From assembly GCA_937858155.1 (NCBI GenBank), contig CALLYM010000240.1:1-39579 (forward strand): a stretch of 39,579 nucleotides of DNA, written 5' to 3'. This document shows, in pieces, positions 16,743 through 24,675 of this stretch (its first letter is position 1; each line of letters begins with the position of its first letter). Below the pieces are notes generated by a model. The model ran no database searches. It saw only the letters and a program-made list of their open reading frames with translations, and was not told where the DNA came from. Origin of the DNA: an uncultured Phycisphaerales bacterium (GTDB lineage Bacteria > Planctomycetota > Phycisphaerae > Phycisphaerales > UBA1924). Both the position numbers and the translations under genes were made by a program.

Positions 16743-18134
16743 TCAGGCCGCGGCTCGAAGGCTCTTGGCGACGCTCACGCGGTACGCAACCATGGCGGGG
16801 ATGATGCCCGCCAGGCAGGCGAGCGCCACCGTGACAAGCACCACGGCGAGCATGATCTGTGGTGAAAAGGCGGGCTCGATGATGAGACCCAGACGTTCCC
16901 GCAGGATGCCGCGCGCGGCGAACGCCCCGCCGAAGGCGAGCACCACGCCCCCCACCGCCCCGCACAGCCCGATCAGGGCGGACTCGGTGAGCACGAGTGA
17001 AAAAATACGCCCCGCGCTCGCACCCAGCACGCGCATCACCGCGATCTGACGCCTCCGCTGCTCCATGCTGTTGTAGAGCGCCAGCATGATCGAGACCGCG
17101 CTCGCGACCATGACAACCCCCGCGACCACCAGGAACAACCGGTTGATGTTGTCCACGATACGGAAAAGCGTCGCGACCTCCTGCGTCGGCTGCGCCACCG
17201 TCAGTGAGCCGTCTTTCCGCAGCATGTCGAACACCTGCGGCAGGTTTGCCGGTGCATTGCTTTCACCCCGCCCCTCCAGGCGCAGGTACACCCCCGTGAT
17301 CTTGCGGTCTACGGGCGTCAGGTCCATAGCGGTCGTCTGTTCCACCGCGCCCGGCTTGTCGAATACGCCCTCGCGTTCGCGCCGATCATGAGCATGAAGT
17401 ATCCAGGACGAGTTGAGCGTCGTGAAGATCGCGCGGTCGTGCGGGCTGTAGGTCGGAGACAGAATACCGACGACCCTGCACCCAAACTCACGATGCAGGT
17501 GGGCAGCGCTCTCCTCTCCCTCCTGTCCTTCCACATGGTGCTCTTGCTCATGGCCCTCTTCCTTTGAAGACGGCACCGCCTCGCCCGCACGCACCACATC
17601 CCCGCGGACCGCCCCCGCATGCTTCGGAAAACCATGCGTCAGAAAAACCGTGTCCCCCACGTGCAGACCCGACGTGCTCGCCGCCGACGCCCCCACGACC
17701 ACCTCAAAGTCATTCTCGAAGAATCGCCCCTCCTGCAGCCTCCAGGCTTCGTTGATCACGGGCCTAAACCGGGAGAACATTTCCGGGGTGGTCGCAACAA
17801 CCGGCATGCCGCGGAACGAATCCCCGATGGCCGTCGGCACCGCGTATGCCCACGGGGCCTGCGTTTGCAACTGCTCGTACCTATCCCAGGGAATCGGGCG
17901 GCGTGGCGGGTTCGCGTAGAACACCGAGTTCAGCACAGCCACCAGCGGGCTGGCGTCCCCGGACACCAGCAGGTGCATGTCCCCGCTGCCGCGATCGAAC
18001 GCGCGCTGCCCGCTGTTCCTCATGGTGAGCAGCACGAGGATGAGCGCCACCGCCACACCCACCGTCAGGATGGTCGTCAGCGTGGAGAACAGCCGCACGC
18101 GCAGCGAACGGAGGATGATGGTGAAGTCGGTCAT
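16743..18134 (-). CDS. FtsX/MacB-type ABC transporter permease with His-rich loop
   Basis: Inner-membrane permease of 463 residues with the FtsX topology: one N-terminal span (about 18-38), a large extracytoplasmic domain (about 40-325), and three C-terminal spans (about 333-358, 376-405 and 421-446). It pairs with the ATPase gene 49 bases upstream and belongs to the LolCDE/MacB-like group of mechanotransmitting exporters. The extracytoplasmic domain contains a charged insert with clustered histidines (H195, H199, H200, H212, H214) just before V-V-G-I-L, a place where related permeases also carry His-rich runs; this could bind a metal such as zinc. The substrate is unknown. Upstream of the ATG at 18134 only a weak GGTGA motif is seen. 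Confidence 0.88.
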   Translation of the reverse strand: MTDFTIILRSLRVRLFSTLTTILTVGVAVALILVLLTMRNSGQRAFDRGSGDMHLLVSGDASPLVAVLNSVFYANPPRRPIPWDRYEQLQTQAPWAYAVPTAIGDSFRGMPVVATTPEMFSRFRPVINEAWRLQEGRFFENDFEVVVGASAASTSGLHVGDTVFLTHGFPKHAGAVRGDVVRAGEAVPSSKEEGHEQEHHVEGQEGEESAAHLHREFGCRVVGILSPTYSPHDRAIFTTLNSSWILHAHDRREREGVFDKPGAVEQTTAMDLTPVDRKITGVYLRLEGRGESNAPANLPQVFDMLRKDGSLTVAQPTQEVATLFRIVDNINRLFLVVAGVVMVASAVSIMLALYNSMEQRRRQIAVMRVLGASAGRIFSLVLTESALIGLCGAVGGVVLAFGGAFAARGILRERLGLIIEPAFSPQIMLAVVLVTVALACLAGIIPAMVAYRVSVAKSLRAAA

Positions 18135-18183
18135 CGGGATTCACCACATGAGAGCACAGGCAGGAACGTGTCATGCAGACGGA

Positions 18184-18891
18184 TCAGGACTCACACCCTT
18201 CCTTCCTACCCTGCTTGCTCTCTGCGCTCTCCGTGGTGAGGCTTTCTTTTCGCTCAAAGCGGCCCGCAAAGGACGGGTCGTGGCTCACGCACAGCAGCGC
18301 CGCGCCCTTCTCGCGGCACACAGACTGGATAAGGTCCATCGCCCCCTGCGCGTTGGCCGGGTCCAGGCTTGCTGTCGGCTCATCGGCGAGCACTAGCGCC
18401 GGGTTACACACCATCGCGCGGGCGACCGCAACGCGCTGCTGCTGCCCCACGCTCATCTCGTCCACGGGCGCATCGATCCTCCGCACTCCCAGTCGCTCGA
18501 GCATGGCCAGAGCCTTCGGCCGGTGCTCACGCTCGGCCACGCCGGCAAAGAGCAGCGCAACCATCACATTCTCCAGGGCGCTGAACCCTGTGAGCAGGTT
18601 AAAGGTCTGGAAGATCATGCCCACACGCTGCCCACGGAACGCGTCGCGCGATGCGCCGCGCAGGGTGTGGATGTTCTGACCCTCGATGAGCACTGTGCCC
18701 GAGGCGGGATCCAACAGCCCCGCGATGAGGTTGAGCAGCGTGCTCTTCCCGGCGCCCGAGGGCGAAACCATCAACGCCTGCTCCCCCGCCTCCATGTGGA
18801 GTGAGGGAAGGCTCAACTGCCACGGAGCATCTTCCACTCCCGGCCGCGTGGCATATCGGAAGGTCAGCTTGTCAATGGCGAGTGCCGGCAC
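18184..18891 (-). CDS. ABC transporter ATP-binding protein
   Basis: Cytosolic ATPase subunit of 235 residues. Walker A is S-P-S-G-A-G-K-S-T (43-51), the signature is M-S-V-G-Q-Q-Q (146-152, with V in place of the usual first G) and Walker B is A-L-V-L-A-D-E-P (165-172), followed by the H in C-V-S-H-D. The size and sequence fit the LolD/MacB subgroup that pairs with FtsX-type permeases, consistent with the next gene. I chose the GTG at 18891 because TACGCT ends 6 bases upstream, as for other leaderless genes here; the frame is open to 18969 but lacks any signal. The last ~20 residues (rich in Glu/Ser/Lys) are encoded by a copy of the pyrimidine repeat and probably represent a late extension. 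Confidence 0.9.
   Translation of the reverse strand: MPALAIDKLTFRYATRPGVEDAPWQLSLPSLHMEAGEQALMVSPSGAGKSTLLNLIAGLLDPASGTVLIEGQNIHTLRGASRDAFRGQRVGMIFQTFNLLTGFSALENVMVALLFAGVAEREHRPKALAMLERLGVRRIDAPVDEMSVGQQQRVAVARAMVCNPALVLADEPTASLDPANAQGAMDLIQSVCREKGAALLCVSHDPSFAGRFERKESLTTESAESKQGRKEGCES
18212..18240. repeat. Pyrimidine-rich repeat inside ATPase 3' end
   Basis: The + strand reads TGCTTGCTCTCTGCGC then TCTCCGTGGTGAG, a variant of the CTCTGCGT/CTCCGCGGT-type repeat seen at 150-275 and 36971-37025. Here it is read as the C-terminal tail of the ATPase. Confidence 0.4.
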
Positions 18892-18897
18892 GCCTCC

Positions 18898-18903
18898 AGC
18901 GTA
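18898..18903 (-). promoter_or_regulatory. -10-like box for ABC operon
   Basis: TACGCT on the minus strand ends 6 bases before the GTG at 18891. Together with the terminator at 18974-19007 it separates this operon from the upstream small-basic-protein gene. Confidence 0.4.
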
Positions 18904-18973
18904 CGCGCATAGTTGAGAATGGATTCTCAGGGCGGGGATGCGGGCCAAGCCCGCCTGCTTCGCACCCACTCCA

Positions 18974-19007
18974 AATAGAACAAGGGCGCGCCGCTGGCAC
19001 GCCCTTG
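18974..19007 (-). terminator. Intrinsic terminator after small basic protein gene
   Basis: CAAGGGCG and CGCCCTTG form an 8-base-pair perfect stem (18981-19007) with an 11-base loop that can pair further. On the minus strand the stem is followed by TTCTATTT. It lies about 50 bases after the stop of the small basic protein. Confidence 0.7.
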
Positions 19008-19058
19008 CCGGATCACGAACACTTGTGGCCCGATGTCACACCGAGCCCACGGCGCTGC

Positions 19059-19220
19059 TCAGCCCTTGCCGACGAGCGTCTTGGGAATACCCAGGACCTT
19101 GTCTTTTTTGGGATCAAACTTCTTGTCCACCTGCATCTTGGCGATGCGCTCGGTGCGGGTGAGCACGCTGCGCTTGCCGGCGAGGTTGGCGGAGACTTTC
19201 AGGCTGCGATCCAGGCTCAT
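19059..19220 (-). CDS. Planctomycete-type small basic protein
   Basis: A 53-residue, strongly basic protein beginning M-S-L-D-R-S-L-K and containing V-L-T-R-T-E-R-I-A-K, then a Lys/Asp-rich middle and G-I-P-K-T-L-V-G-K-G. This matches the small basic protein family that I know as restricted to Planctomycetes, Verrucomicrobia and Chlamydiae (usual form M-S-L-D-R-S-L-K ... N-V-L-T-R-A-E-R-I ... G-L-P-K). Its role is not established; a ribosome- or RNA-related job is a guess from charge alone. AAGGA lies 7 bases before the ATG. It starts 12 bases after the SPOR-like gene ends, so the two are probably cotranscribed, and an intrinsic terminator follows. Confidence 0.9.
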   Translation of the reverse strand: MSLDRSLKVSANLAGKRSVLTRTERIAKMQVDKKFDPKKDKVLGIPKTLVGKG

Positions 19221-19232
19221 GGCTATTCCTTG

Positions 19233-20252
19233 TTACTTCATCTTGACCCACTGGGGCATCCGGAAGTCCGAAGGCCCGCCCCACGCCTTGCCCAGCCGCG
19301 CCACCGCGTCCTGGACCTTCCGTGCCTGCTCACCTCGACCCCCGGCGTATTGATCCGCCGTGAGGCCCGGCCAGGCGATCAGCCTGTAGCGCAGGGAGCG
19401 ATTATTGGCGGGGTTGGCCTTGGCGTCCAGCGGCACGGCGAACGCATCCTGCCCGCTGGCCGTGAGATAGATCACCGCCTTGACGGCATCGTCCCGTTGC
19501 AACGTCGCCAGTTCCAGATAATTAAGCCCGGATGTGCGGTATTCGGCCGCGTCCCAGCCCCGCGCGGTCATCGTGCCACCAGGCTTGAGTGCACCCGCCA
19601 GCTGTTCAAACGTCAGAATCGGCTTGAGGCCGGCCACATCCTGCGTCGCCGGGGGCTTCGTGACCGGCGGGACCTGGTTCGTCGCCTGCTGGGCGTTCGA
19701 CACGCTCTGCTGGGAGCCGCCCGTACCCGGCTCAGAAATCTTGGGGGCCCCACCTCTCACAAACTCGGCCATCTGATCTTTGCCTGCCTGGTTGCCCAGC
19801 TTGTAGGCAGTGAACCAGGTCCCCAGAAGCAGTGCCGCCACGGCGCAGGCGATGACGTAGGCGAGCACAGTGGGTATGCGCAATGCCCTGCCACCCGAGG
19901 CTTCTGTCCAGAAGTTGGACCGTGGTGCCGGCGCACTGACGAGGCCCGGCTCCCGCGCGGGAGTCAGAGCAGAGGGTGGTGCGCGCTGCGGCAACGGCTG
20001 TGGGGCCGGCTGCTGCACCGGCTGTGGCATGGGCTTGAGTTCCACGCGCACCACGGGCTTTTGGACAGCCGGTGCGCCTACAGCCGTGACGCCACCCACG
20101 CTCGCCGCGTTGGCTTCCGCCACGGCCTTCTCGCCACCGTTGGCGTGCGCAAGCTCTGGTTCTCGCGTCGAGCCCACGCGCGGCAAACCGATGCCTTGCC
20201 CGGCGCTCCGCCCGAGCAGGTCAAACAACGGGGGGGTCCTGCGTCCTGCCAT
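19233..20252 (-). CDS. Single-pass membrane protein with SPOR-like C-terminal domain
   Basis: Hypothetical protein of 339 residues. It begins with a cytosolic part containing R-R-T-P-P-L-F-D-L-L (5-13) and a Pro/Gln-rich linker (60-110), has one membrane span at about 127-150, a second Gln/Pro linker, and a globular C-terminal domain at about 215-339. In that domain G-L-N-Y-L-E-L-A-T-L-Q-R-D-D-A-V-K-A-V-I-Y-L and A-F-A-V-P-L-D resemble the strand-helix-strand pattern of SPOR peptidoglycan-binding domains, so a periplasmic, cell-wall-related role is possible but not proven. The ATG at 20252 is preceded by TACGAT 6 bases upstream and no Shine-Dalgarno. The small basic protein gene follows directly. 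Confidence 0.75.
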   Translation of the reverse strand: MAGRRTPPLFDLLGRSAGQGIGLPRVGSTREPELAHANGGEKAVAEANAASVGGVTAVGAPAVQKPVVRVELKPMPQPVQQPAPQPLPQRAPPSALTPAREPGLVSAPAPRSNFWTEASGGRALRIPTVLAYVIACAVAALLLGTWFTAYKLGNQAGKDQMAEFVRGGAPKISEPGTGGSQQSVSNAQQATNQVPPVTKPPATQDVAGLKPILTFEQLAGALKPGGTMTARGWDAAEYRTSGLNYLELATLQRDDAVKAVIYLTASGQDAFAVPLDAKANPANNRSLRYRLIAWPGLTADQYAGGRGEQARKVQDAVARLGKAWGGPSDFRMPQWVKMK

Positions 20253-20258
20253 GCGCAG

Positions 20259-20264
20259 ATCGTA
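20259..20264 (-). promoter_or_regulatory. -10-like box, leaderless start at 20252
   Basis: TACGAT on the minus strand ends 6 bases before the ATG at 20252. Confidence 0.4.
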
Positions 20265-20424
20265 CCGACCAACCTACCGGCACGCGCTGCGAAGCGAGCG
20301 TTTTTTCCGGCTCAAGGCACAGTTTTCGCACAGAGAGGGCCGGTTGGGAGCGTCTCATTTCCCAAACCACTTCCCCCTCGAGTTCCCGCCCTTGAGGCCG
20401 CCGCTCGCCCGCCTGGCGCCGCTC

Positions 20425-20430
20425 TACACT
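20425..20430 (+). promoter_or_regulatory. -10-like box, leaderless start of nuoI
   Basis: TACACT ends 8 bases before the ATG at 20439. There is no Shine-Dalgarno sequence between them. Confidence 0.4.
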
Positions 20431-20438
20431 CAGCCTAC

Positions 20439-20984
20439 ATGGCGATCCGACCCGACGAAGTCCTCCTCCTCAAGCCCCCCGCGATGTCCCGCGCCGAGGC
20501 TGTCTACATCCCCGAGATCGTGAAGGGCTTTGGCACCACGATGCGCCACTTCTTCACCTCCTTCGGCCAGGGCAAGACCAGCCGCGCGATGCAGTACCCC
20601 GAGGTCCGGCGCGAGGACCTGCCCGTGGAGGAGGGTGGCCTTGAACGGAAGAACTTCCGCGGCGTGCACCGCCTGAACCGCGACGGTCAGGGTCGCGTGA
20701 AGTGTGTGGCGTGCATGATGTGCCCGACGATCTGCCCGGCGCGGTGCATCCACATCACGGCGGGCGAAAGCCCCTGGGACGACCGCGAGAAGTACCCGGT
20801 GAAGTTCGAGATCGACGAGCTGCGGTGCATCTACTGCGGCATGTGCGAGGAAGCGTGCCCGGTCGACGCGATCGAGTTGACACCCGTCTATGACATTGTC
20901 GGGATGAGCCGCCAGGAGATGGTGTTCGACAAGAACAAGCTCCTCAGCATCTACGACACGACGATCGGTCAGAAGCCGATGTAA
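20439..20984 (+). CDS. nuoI: NADH-quinone oxidoreductase subunit I
   Basis: Ferredoxin-like iron-sulfur subunit of respiratory complex I, 181 residues. Two [4Fe-4S] motifs are intact: C89-x2-C92-x2-C95-x3-C99-P and C130-x2-C133-x2-C136-x3-C140-P, which hold the N6a and N6b clusters that pass electrons from the peripheral arm towards the quinone. The N-terminal helix region (Y-I-P-E-I-V-K-G-F-G-T-T-M-R-H-F-F) and the F-R-G-x-H segment are typical. The reading frame continues far upstream, but that is antisense to the SPOR-like gene; the ATG at 20439 with TACACT 8 bases before it is the natural start. No other nuo gene lies nearby, so the complex I genes are dispersed or the operon is broken. 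Confidence 0.95.
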   Translation: MAIRPDEVLLLKPPAMSRAEAVYIPEIVKGFGTTMRHFFTSFGQGKTSRAMQYPEVRREDLPVEEGGLERKNFRGVHRLNRDGQGRVKCVACMMCPTICPARCIHITAGESPWDDREKYPVKFEIDELRCIYCGMCEEACPVDAIELTPVYDIVGMSRQEMVFDKNKLLSIYDTTIGQKPM

Positions 20985-21183
20985 ACGGACTGTCGCGGGG
21001 TGTGACGACGGCACCACGGTTGGCTGTTGCCCCGCCCTTTCAACCCCAGCAATGTGCATCCAACCTGGGTGTTTCTTGTCCACGTATGGCCCGCGGTACG
21101 CATGCGATGTTGCGGGTGAGGCACAGCGCGGTCCCTGTCGGGTACGGGGTGCGTGGTGAGACCCGCAACTGGGAGCACGTTCC

Positions 21184-22110
21184 GTGAAACAATGCGCGCC
21201 TCTTGCTGGTCTGCTGGGGATCCTCGCCGCTACAGGGAGCGCTCACGCGCAGGCGGCGTACTTTGACCAGCCCACGGACACCGTCCAACTGACCGGGAAC
21301 ACGGTCCTGGGGCAGGTTTCCACGATCGAGGCGTACGTGTTCGCCACAGTGCAGACTCTGGGCGATGAGGGCAGGCTGTACGCGGAGCAGAACGACGCCC
21401 TGGAAGACAAGTGGCTGGTCGCCAACGGCACGACCACCTCGGGCGGGCACTGGAACAATGGGTGCGACGCGTCCCGCGCCGAGGCGGGCCCGATTTCCCT
21501 CGCCGCGTGGCACCACGTGGCGTTCATGCGGGACACGAGCACGTACAACCTGTATGTGGATGGAGTCCGCGTGGACCAGCGCCCCGCGACCTGTGCCGGC
21601 TTCAACAGCAGCGGCAGCCGGATGAGCATCGGCGCGTTCCGGTACATCTTCGCGAACACGCTGCACGAGTCCTTCATCGGGTACGTGGATTGGCTGCGGG
21701 TTTCGTCGACCGCGCGGTACCCGGTGGGCGGTTTTGTCGCACCCACCGCCGAACCATCGCTGGATGCGAGCACGCTTGTGCTCATGACGTTCAACGATGC
21801 GCCGGGCACGACCAACCCCGCGTTCCAAGGCACGGGTGTCACCGCCGCGGTCGTCGCGGCGGGCTTCTCTGGCGCAACGTCGCCGCAGTTTGGTGCAAGC
21901 CCGTGCGATTCCATCGACTTCAATCAGGATGGCCTCTTCCCCGACACCGCCGACATTGAAGACTTCCTCAGTGTGTTCGCCGGCGGCGCCTGCTCCACAG
22001 CTCCGGTCCCCGGGTGCGGTGACATTGACTTCAACAACGACGGGCTCTTCCCTGACACCACGGACATCGACTCCCTGCTCAGCGTGTTCTCGGGCGGCCC
22101 TTGCGTTTAG
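21184..22110 (+). CDS. Secreted LamG-like protein with dockerin-like tail
   Basis: Exported protein of 308 residues. The signal peptide is at 1-23 (ends A-H-A-Q). Residues about 24-225 look like a LamG/concanavalin-A-like lectin domain: A-A-W-H-H-V-A-F-M-R-D and Y-N-L-Y-V-D-G-V-R-V-D-Q are the classic W-H-H-V-A and L-Y-V-D-G motifs, and Y-V-D-W-L-R-V-S-S-T-A-R-Y completes it. Such domains bind sugars or proteins. The last 68 residues are the twin EF-loop tail. The start is a GTG with a weak GGGAG 8 bases upstream. It is the first gene of a cluster of similarly tailed secreted proteins and probably acts at the cell surface. Confidence 0.85.
   Translation: MKQCAPLAGLLGILAATGSAHAQAAYFDQPTDTVQLTGNTVLGQVSTIEAYVFATVQTLGDEGRLYAEQNDALEDKWLVANGTTTSGGHWNNGCDASRAEAGPISLAAWHHVAFMRDTSTYNLYVDGVRVDQRPATCAGFNSSGSRMSIGAFRYIFANTLHESFIGYVDWLRVSSTARYPVGGFVAPTAEPSLDASTLVLMTFNDAPGTTNPAFQGTGVTAAVVAAGFSGATSPQFGASPCDSIDFNQDGLFPDTADIEDFLSVFAGGACSTAPVPGCGDIDFNNDGLFPDTTDIDSLLSVFSGGPCV
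21904..22107 (+). repeat. Twin EF-loop (dockerin-like) tail
   Basis: Two loops, D-F-N-Q-D-G-L-F-P-D-T-A-D and D-F-N-N-D-G-L-F-P-D-T-T-D, each followed by a helix with L-S-V-F and G-G-x-C. DNA of this segment is very similar to the copies at 23142, 25192, 28006 and 29218. Confidence 0.85.
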
Positions 22111-22142
22111 AGGTATGCCGCGCCCTTGACACACCGGATAGC

Positions 22143-23348
22143 ATGGCCGCGATGCTGGAACCTACCCGACGGATTCTGCTGCTTGCGGCGTGCTGCGCAC
22201 TTGCCCACGCCGCGATTGGCCAGGTCTTCAACTTCACGACCCGCAACGGCAGCGCGTTCTACCAGGCCGGCTTCTTCCCGCCGGTTTCGTCGAGCCCTTC
22301 GTGGAACACCCTTGCCGTCACGCACTACGACAACCCTATAGACCTTGGCTATGCCTCTGCCCGATTCCGCCTCGACGCCGAGCCCTCGCCCACCTCCATC
22401 CGGTTGCACGTCTTGGGCAGCGCAGGGCGTTCTGTGATTTCACCTTCCGTTCCGCAGGCATATACCAACGGCACCGACACGTGGCGCTTCACGCTGTCCC
22501 AGCCGGCGTGCTTCTCGCTGCAAGGATCACTGGTGAGTGCCGCCACCGTGACCACCGCCCCACTTCCCTCCGTGTTCTACAACTTGGGCGTCAATCAGCC
22601 GGGCATCATTTCGCTCTCGAACGGCCCCTTCTACTCGACACTGACAGGCTCGGTGCAGGGCACACAGGCCGCCACCGTCAACTACACCGGCACACTCAGC
22701 GCGGGGACGTACTACTTCAACGCGGGGCAGTCAGTCTCGTGCAATGGCGTGTTCACGGCGGGCGCCGAGGCGGACCTCACCCTGACCATCGGCCCACCCG
22801 CGCAAAGCGGGACTGTCGTGGACGCTTCCACCTGCCAGGGCGCGGATGCTTCCTTTACGGTGTCTGTCACGGGGAGCACGACGGGGTACCAGTGGCAGTG
22901 CTCAAGCACGCCATCCGCGGGTTTCTTTCAAAACATCGGGGAGGGAATCCTCCCAGGATTCACGGGCAGCGCATCCGCAGCTTCGGGCACAGCCACGCCC
23001 ACGCTCACGATCCACGCCGCCGATATAGCGGCCGGACGCCGGTACCGCTGCGTCGTCTCCAACTTCTGCGGGACGCTTGATTCGAACCCGGCCACACTGC
23101 TTGTGCTGCCGCCCACCGACCCATCGTGCGGAGGGGTGGTCTGCGACTCCATTGACTTCAACCAGGATGGCCTGTTCCCTGATACCGCCGACATCGACGA
23201 CTTTCTTAGTGTCTTCAGCGGCGGCGCGTGTTCGACGGACCCGATGCCAGGCTGCCACGACATCGACTTCAACAACGATGGGCTGTTTCCGGACACGCTG
23301 GACTTTGATTCATTGCTCAGCGTGTTCAGCGGTGGCGCTTGTCTGTAA
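22143..23348 (+). CDS. Secreted Ig-like protein with dockerin-like tail
   Basis: Exported protein of 401 residues. I start at the ATG at 22143; the second ATG at 22152 is also possible. A signal peptide (I-L-L-L-A-A-C-C-A-L-A-H-A-A-I-G-Q) leads to an unrecognised beta-rich N-terminal domain (about 27-220), then an immunoglobulin-like domain (about 225-325: S-F-T-V-S-V-T-G, Y-Q-W-Q-C, T-L-T-I-H-A-A-D, Y-R-C-V-V-S-N), and the twin EF-loop tail (68 residues). The Ig-like part has the usual W and Y-x-C positions. The gene follows the LamG gene by 32 bases on the same strand. It probably forms part of an extracellular or cell-surface set; no enzymatic motif is seen. Confidence 0.8.
   Translation: MAAMLEPTRRILLLAACCALAHAAIGQVFNFTTRNGSAFYQAGFFPPVSSSPSWNTLAVTHYDNPIDLGYASARFRLDAEPSPTSIRLHVLGSAGRSVISPSVPQAYTNGTDTWRFTLSQPACFSLQGSLVSAATVTTAPLPSVFYNLGVNQPGIISLSNGPFYSTLTGSVQGTQAATVNYTGTLSAGTYYFNAGQSVSCNGVFTAGAEADLTLTIGPPAQSGTVVDASTCQGADASFTVSVTGSTTGYQWQCSSTPSAGFFQNIGEGILPGFTGSASAASGTATPTLTIHAADIAAGRRYRCVVSNFCGTLDSNPATLLVLPPTDPSCGGVVCDSIDFNQDGLFPDTADIDDFLSVFSGGACSTDPMPGCHDIDFNNDGLFPDTLDFDSLLSVFSGGACL
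23142..23345 (+). repeat. Twin EF-loop (dockerin-like) tail
   Basis: Two loops, D-F-N-Q-D-G-L-F-P-D-T-A-D and D-F-N-N-D-G-L-F-P-D-T-L-D, with four cysteines at the same spacing as in the other copies. Confidence 0.85.
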
Positions 23349-23447
23349 ATGGGTCATTCTTTGACTTTTCGAGGATTTTCGGCTTCATCGTGTCCCCGAT
23401 GGCCTTCGGGCGTCGCGTGATTCCGTGCACCATTCACGGAGACCGCC

Positions 23448-24626
23448 ATGCCCACACGGACCGCTGTTGTTCCCGCCATTGCACTTCTCAGTCTCGCATC
23501 CGGCCTTGCACTGGCCGGCCCGATAAACCCGCCGCCCGGCCCGGTGACCAGCACGAACAAGACGCTGGCCGAGGTCGAGCCCCGCACCGCGATCAACGCG
23601 GTCAACACGCCGGGCGACGCCGACAGCGTGTTCCGCATCACCCAGCCGGGTTCGTACTACCTGACCGGGAACCTCTCGGGCGTGAGCGGCAAGAGCGGCA
23701 TCGAGATCGCCGCGTCCGGCGTGACAATCGACCTGGGCGGATTCATGCTGACGGGGGTTTCGGGCGCGCCCAACGCGGTGGTCGTGAGCGGCGCTGGCCT
23801 GCACGACATTGCAATATTCAATGGCGTCGCCAGCGCTTGGGACCTTTCGGCGATTGATACGTTCAGCGCGACCCACTGCCGGGTCGAGGCATTCCGCGGC
23901 TCAACCAATGGGGGCGCGGCGGTCCGCGTCGGCGCGCAGTCGCTGGTGCGGGGCTGCACGGCGACACTGAACGCGAGCGCCGGAATCAGCACGCAGGCGA
24001 GTTGTGTCGTGGAGGACTGTGTGTCCGGCGCGAACGTGGGCCAGGGCATATCGGCGCAGGCCAACTGCGTGGTGGCTCGGTGCTCGGTCGAGGGCGCGGG
24101 CAGTAACATCGGCATCGATGCGTCCAATGGCAGCACGATCACCGCGTGCTCGGCGACAGGCTTCGGCACCGGCATCCAGGTGGCCGGCGACTGCACGGTG
24201 ACGGCCTGCACCTCGCGCAGCAACACGAGTTTCGGCGTGTTCACGGGCCTTGGGTGCACGGTCAGCGGCTGCACCATCGGCAACAACGGCGGCGACGGCA
24301 TCCGGGTGAACTCCGGCTGCACCATCTCCGGCAACTCGCTGCGGGCGAACGGCGCGACCGCCGTCGGAGCCGGGGTGCATGCCACAGGCGCCGACAACCG
24401 CATCGAAGGGAACAACTGCACGAGCGCCGATATCGGCATCGACGTGGACGCGGCGGGCAACTTCATTGCCCGGAACACCTGCTCGGGCAACACGACGAAC
24501 AACTGGGACGTCGTTGCCGGCAACGTGTGCCTCGTCGTGAACGCCGCCACTGCGCCAGCCATCACCGGCACCGCCGGCGGCACGGCCCCTGGATCGACAG
24601 ACCCCAACGCGAACTTCACCTACTGA
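23448..24626 (+). CDS. Secreted right-handed parallel beta-helix protein
   Basis: Exported protein of 392 residues with a signal peptide (1-23, ending L-A-L-A-G). The body (about 60-370) is built of ~20-23-residue beta-helix rungs with regularly spaced Gly, Cys and Asn, for example C-V-V-E-D-C-V-S-G-A-N-V-G and C-T-V-T-A-C-T-S-R-S-N-T-S, the pattern of NosD/pectate-lyase-like repeats. The many paired cysteines (one C-x4-C per rung) may form a ladder along the helix. Family members degrade or bind polysaccharide, but no catalytic signature is identifiable. GGAG precedes the ATG by 6 bases. It is the only gene of the surrounding cluster without the twin EF-loop tail. Confidence 0.82.
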   Translation: MPTRTAVVPAIALLSLASGLALAGPINPPPGPVTSTNKTLAEVEPRTAINAVNTPGDADSVFRITQPGSYYLTGNLSGVSGKSGIEIAASGVTIDLGGFMLTGVSGAPNAVVVSGAGLHDIAIFNGVASAWDLSAIDTFSATHCRVEAFRGSTNGGAAVRVGAQSLVRGCTATLNASAGISTQASCVVEDCVSGANVGQGISAQANCVVARCSVEGAGSNIGIDASNGSTITACSATGFGTGIQVAGDCTVTACTSRSNTSFGVFTGLGCTVSGCTIGNNGGDGIRVNSGCTISGNSLRANGATAVGAGVHATGADNRIEGNNCTSADIGIDVDAAGNFIARNTCSGNTTNNWDVVAGNVCLVVNAATAPAITGTAGGTAPGSTDPNANFTY

Positions 24627-24675
24627 TCGGTTGGTCGCCCCGCTGCAGACCCGCACGCCCTTTCGGAGTTTCACC

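Noticed and set aside
18801..20438. Upstream extension of nuoI to 18801
   Set aside because: The extension is antisense to the small basic protein and SPOR-like genes; the protein before 20439 does not resemble NuoI.
22126..22131. TTGACA as -35 of the gene at 22143
   Set aside because: A properly spaced -10 would fall inside the coding sequence, and GGATAG is too close.
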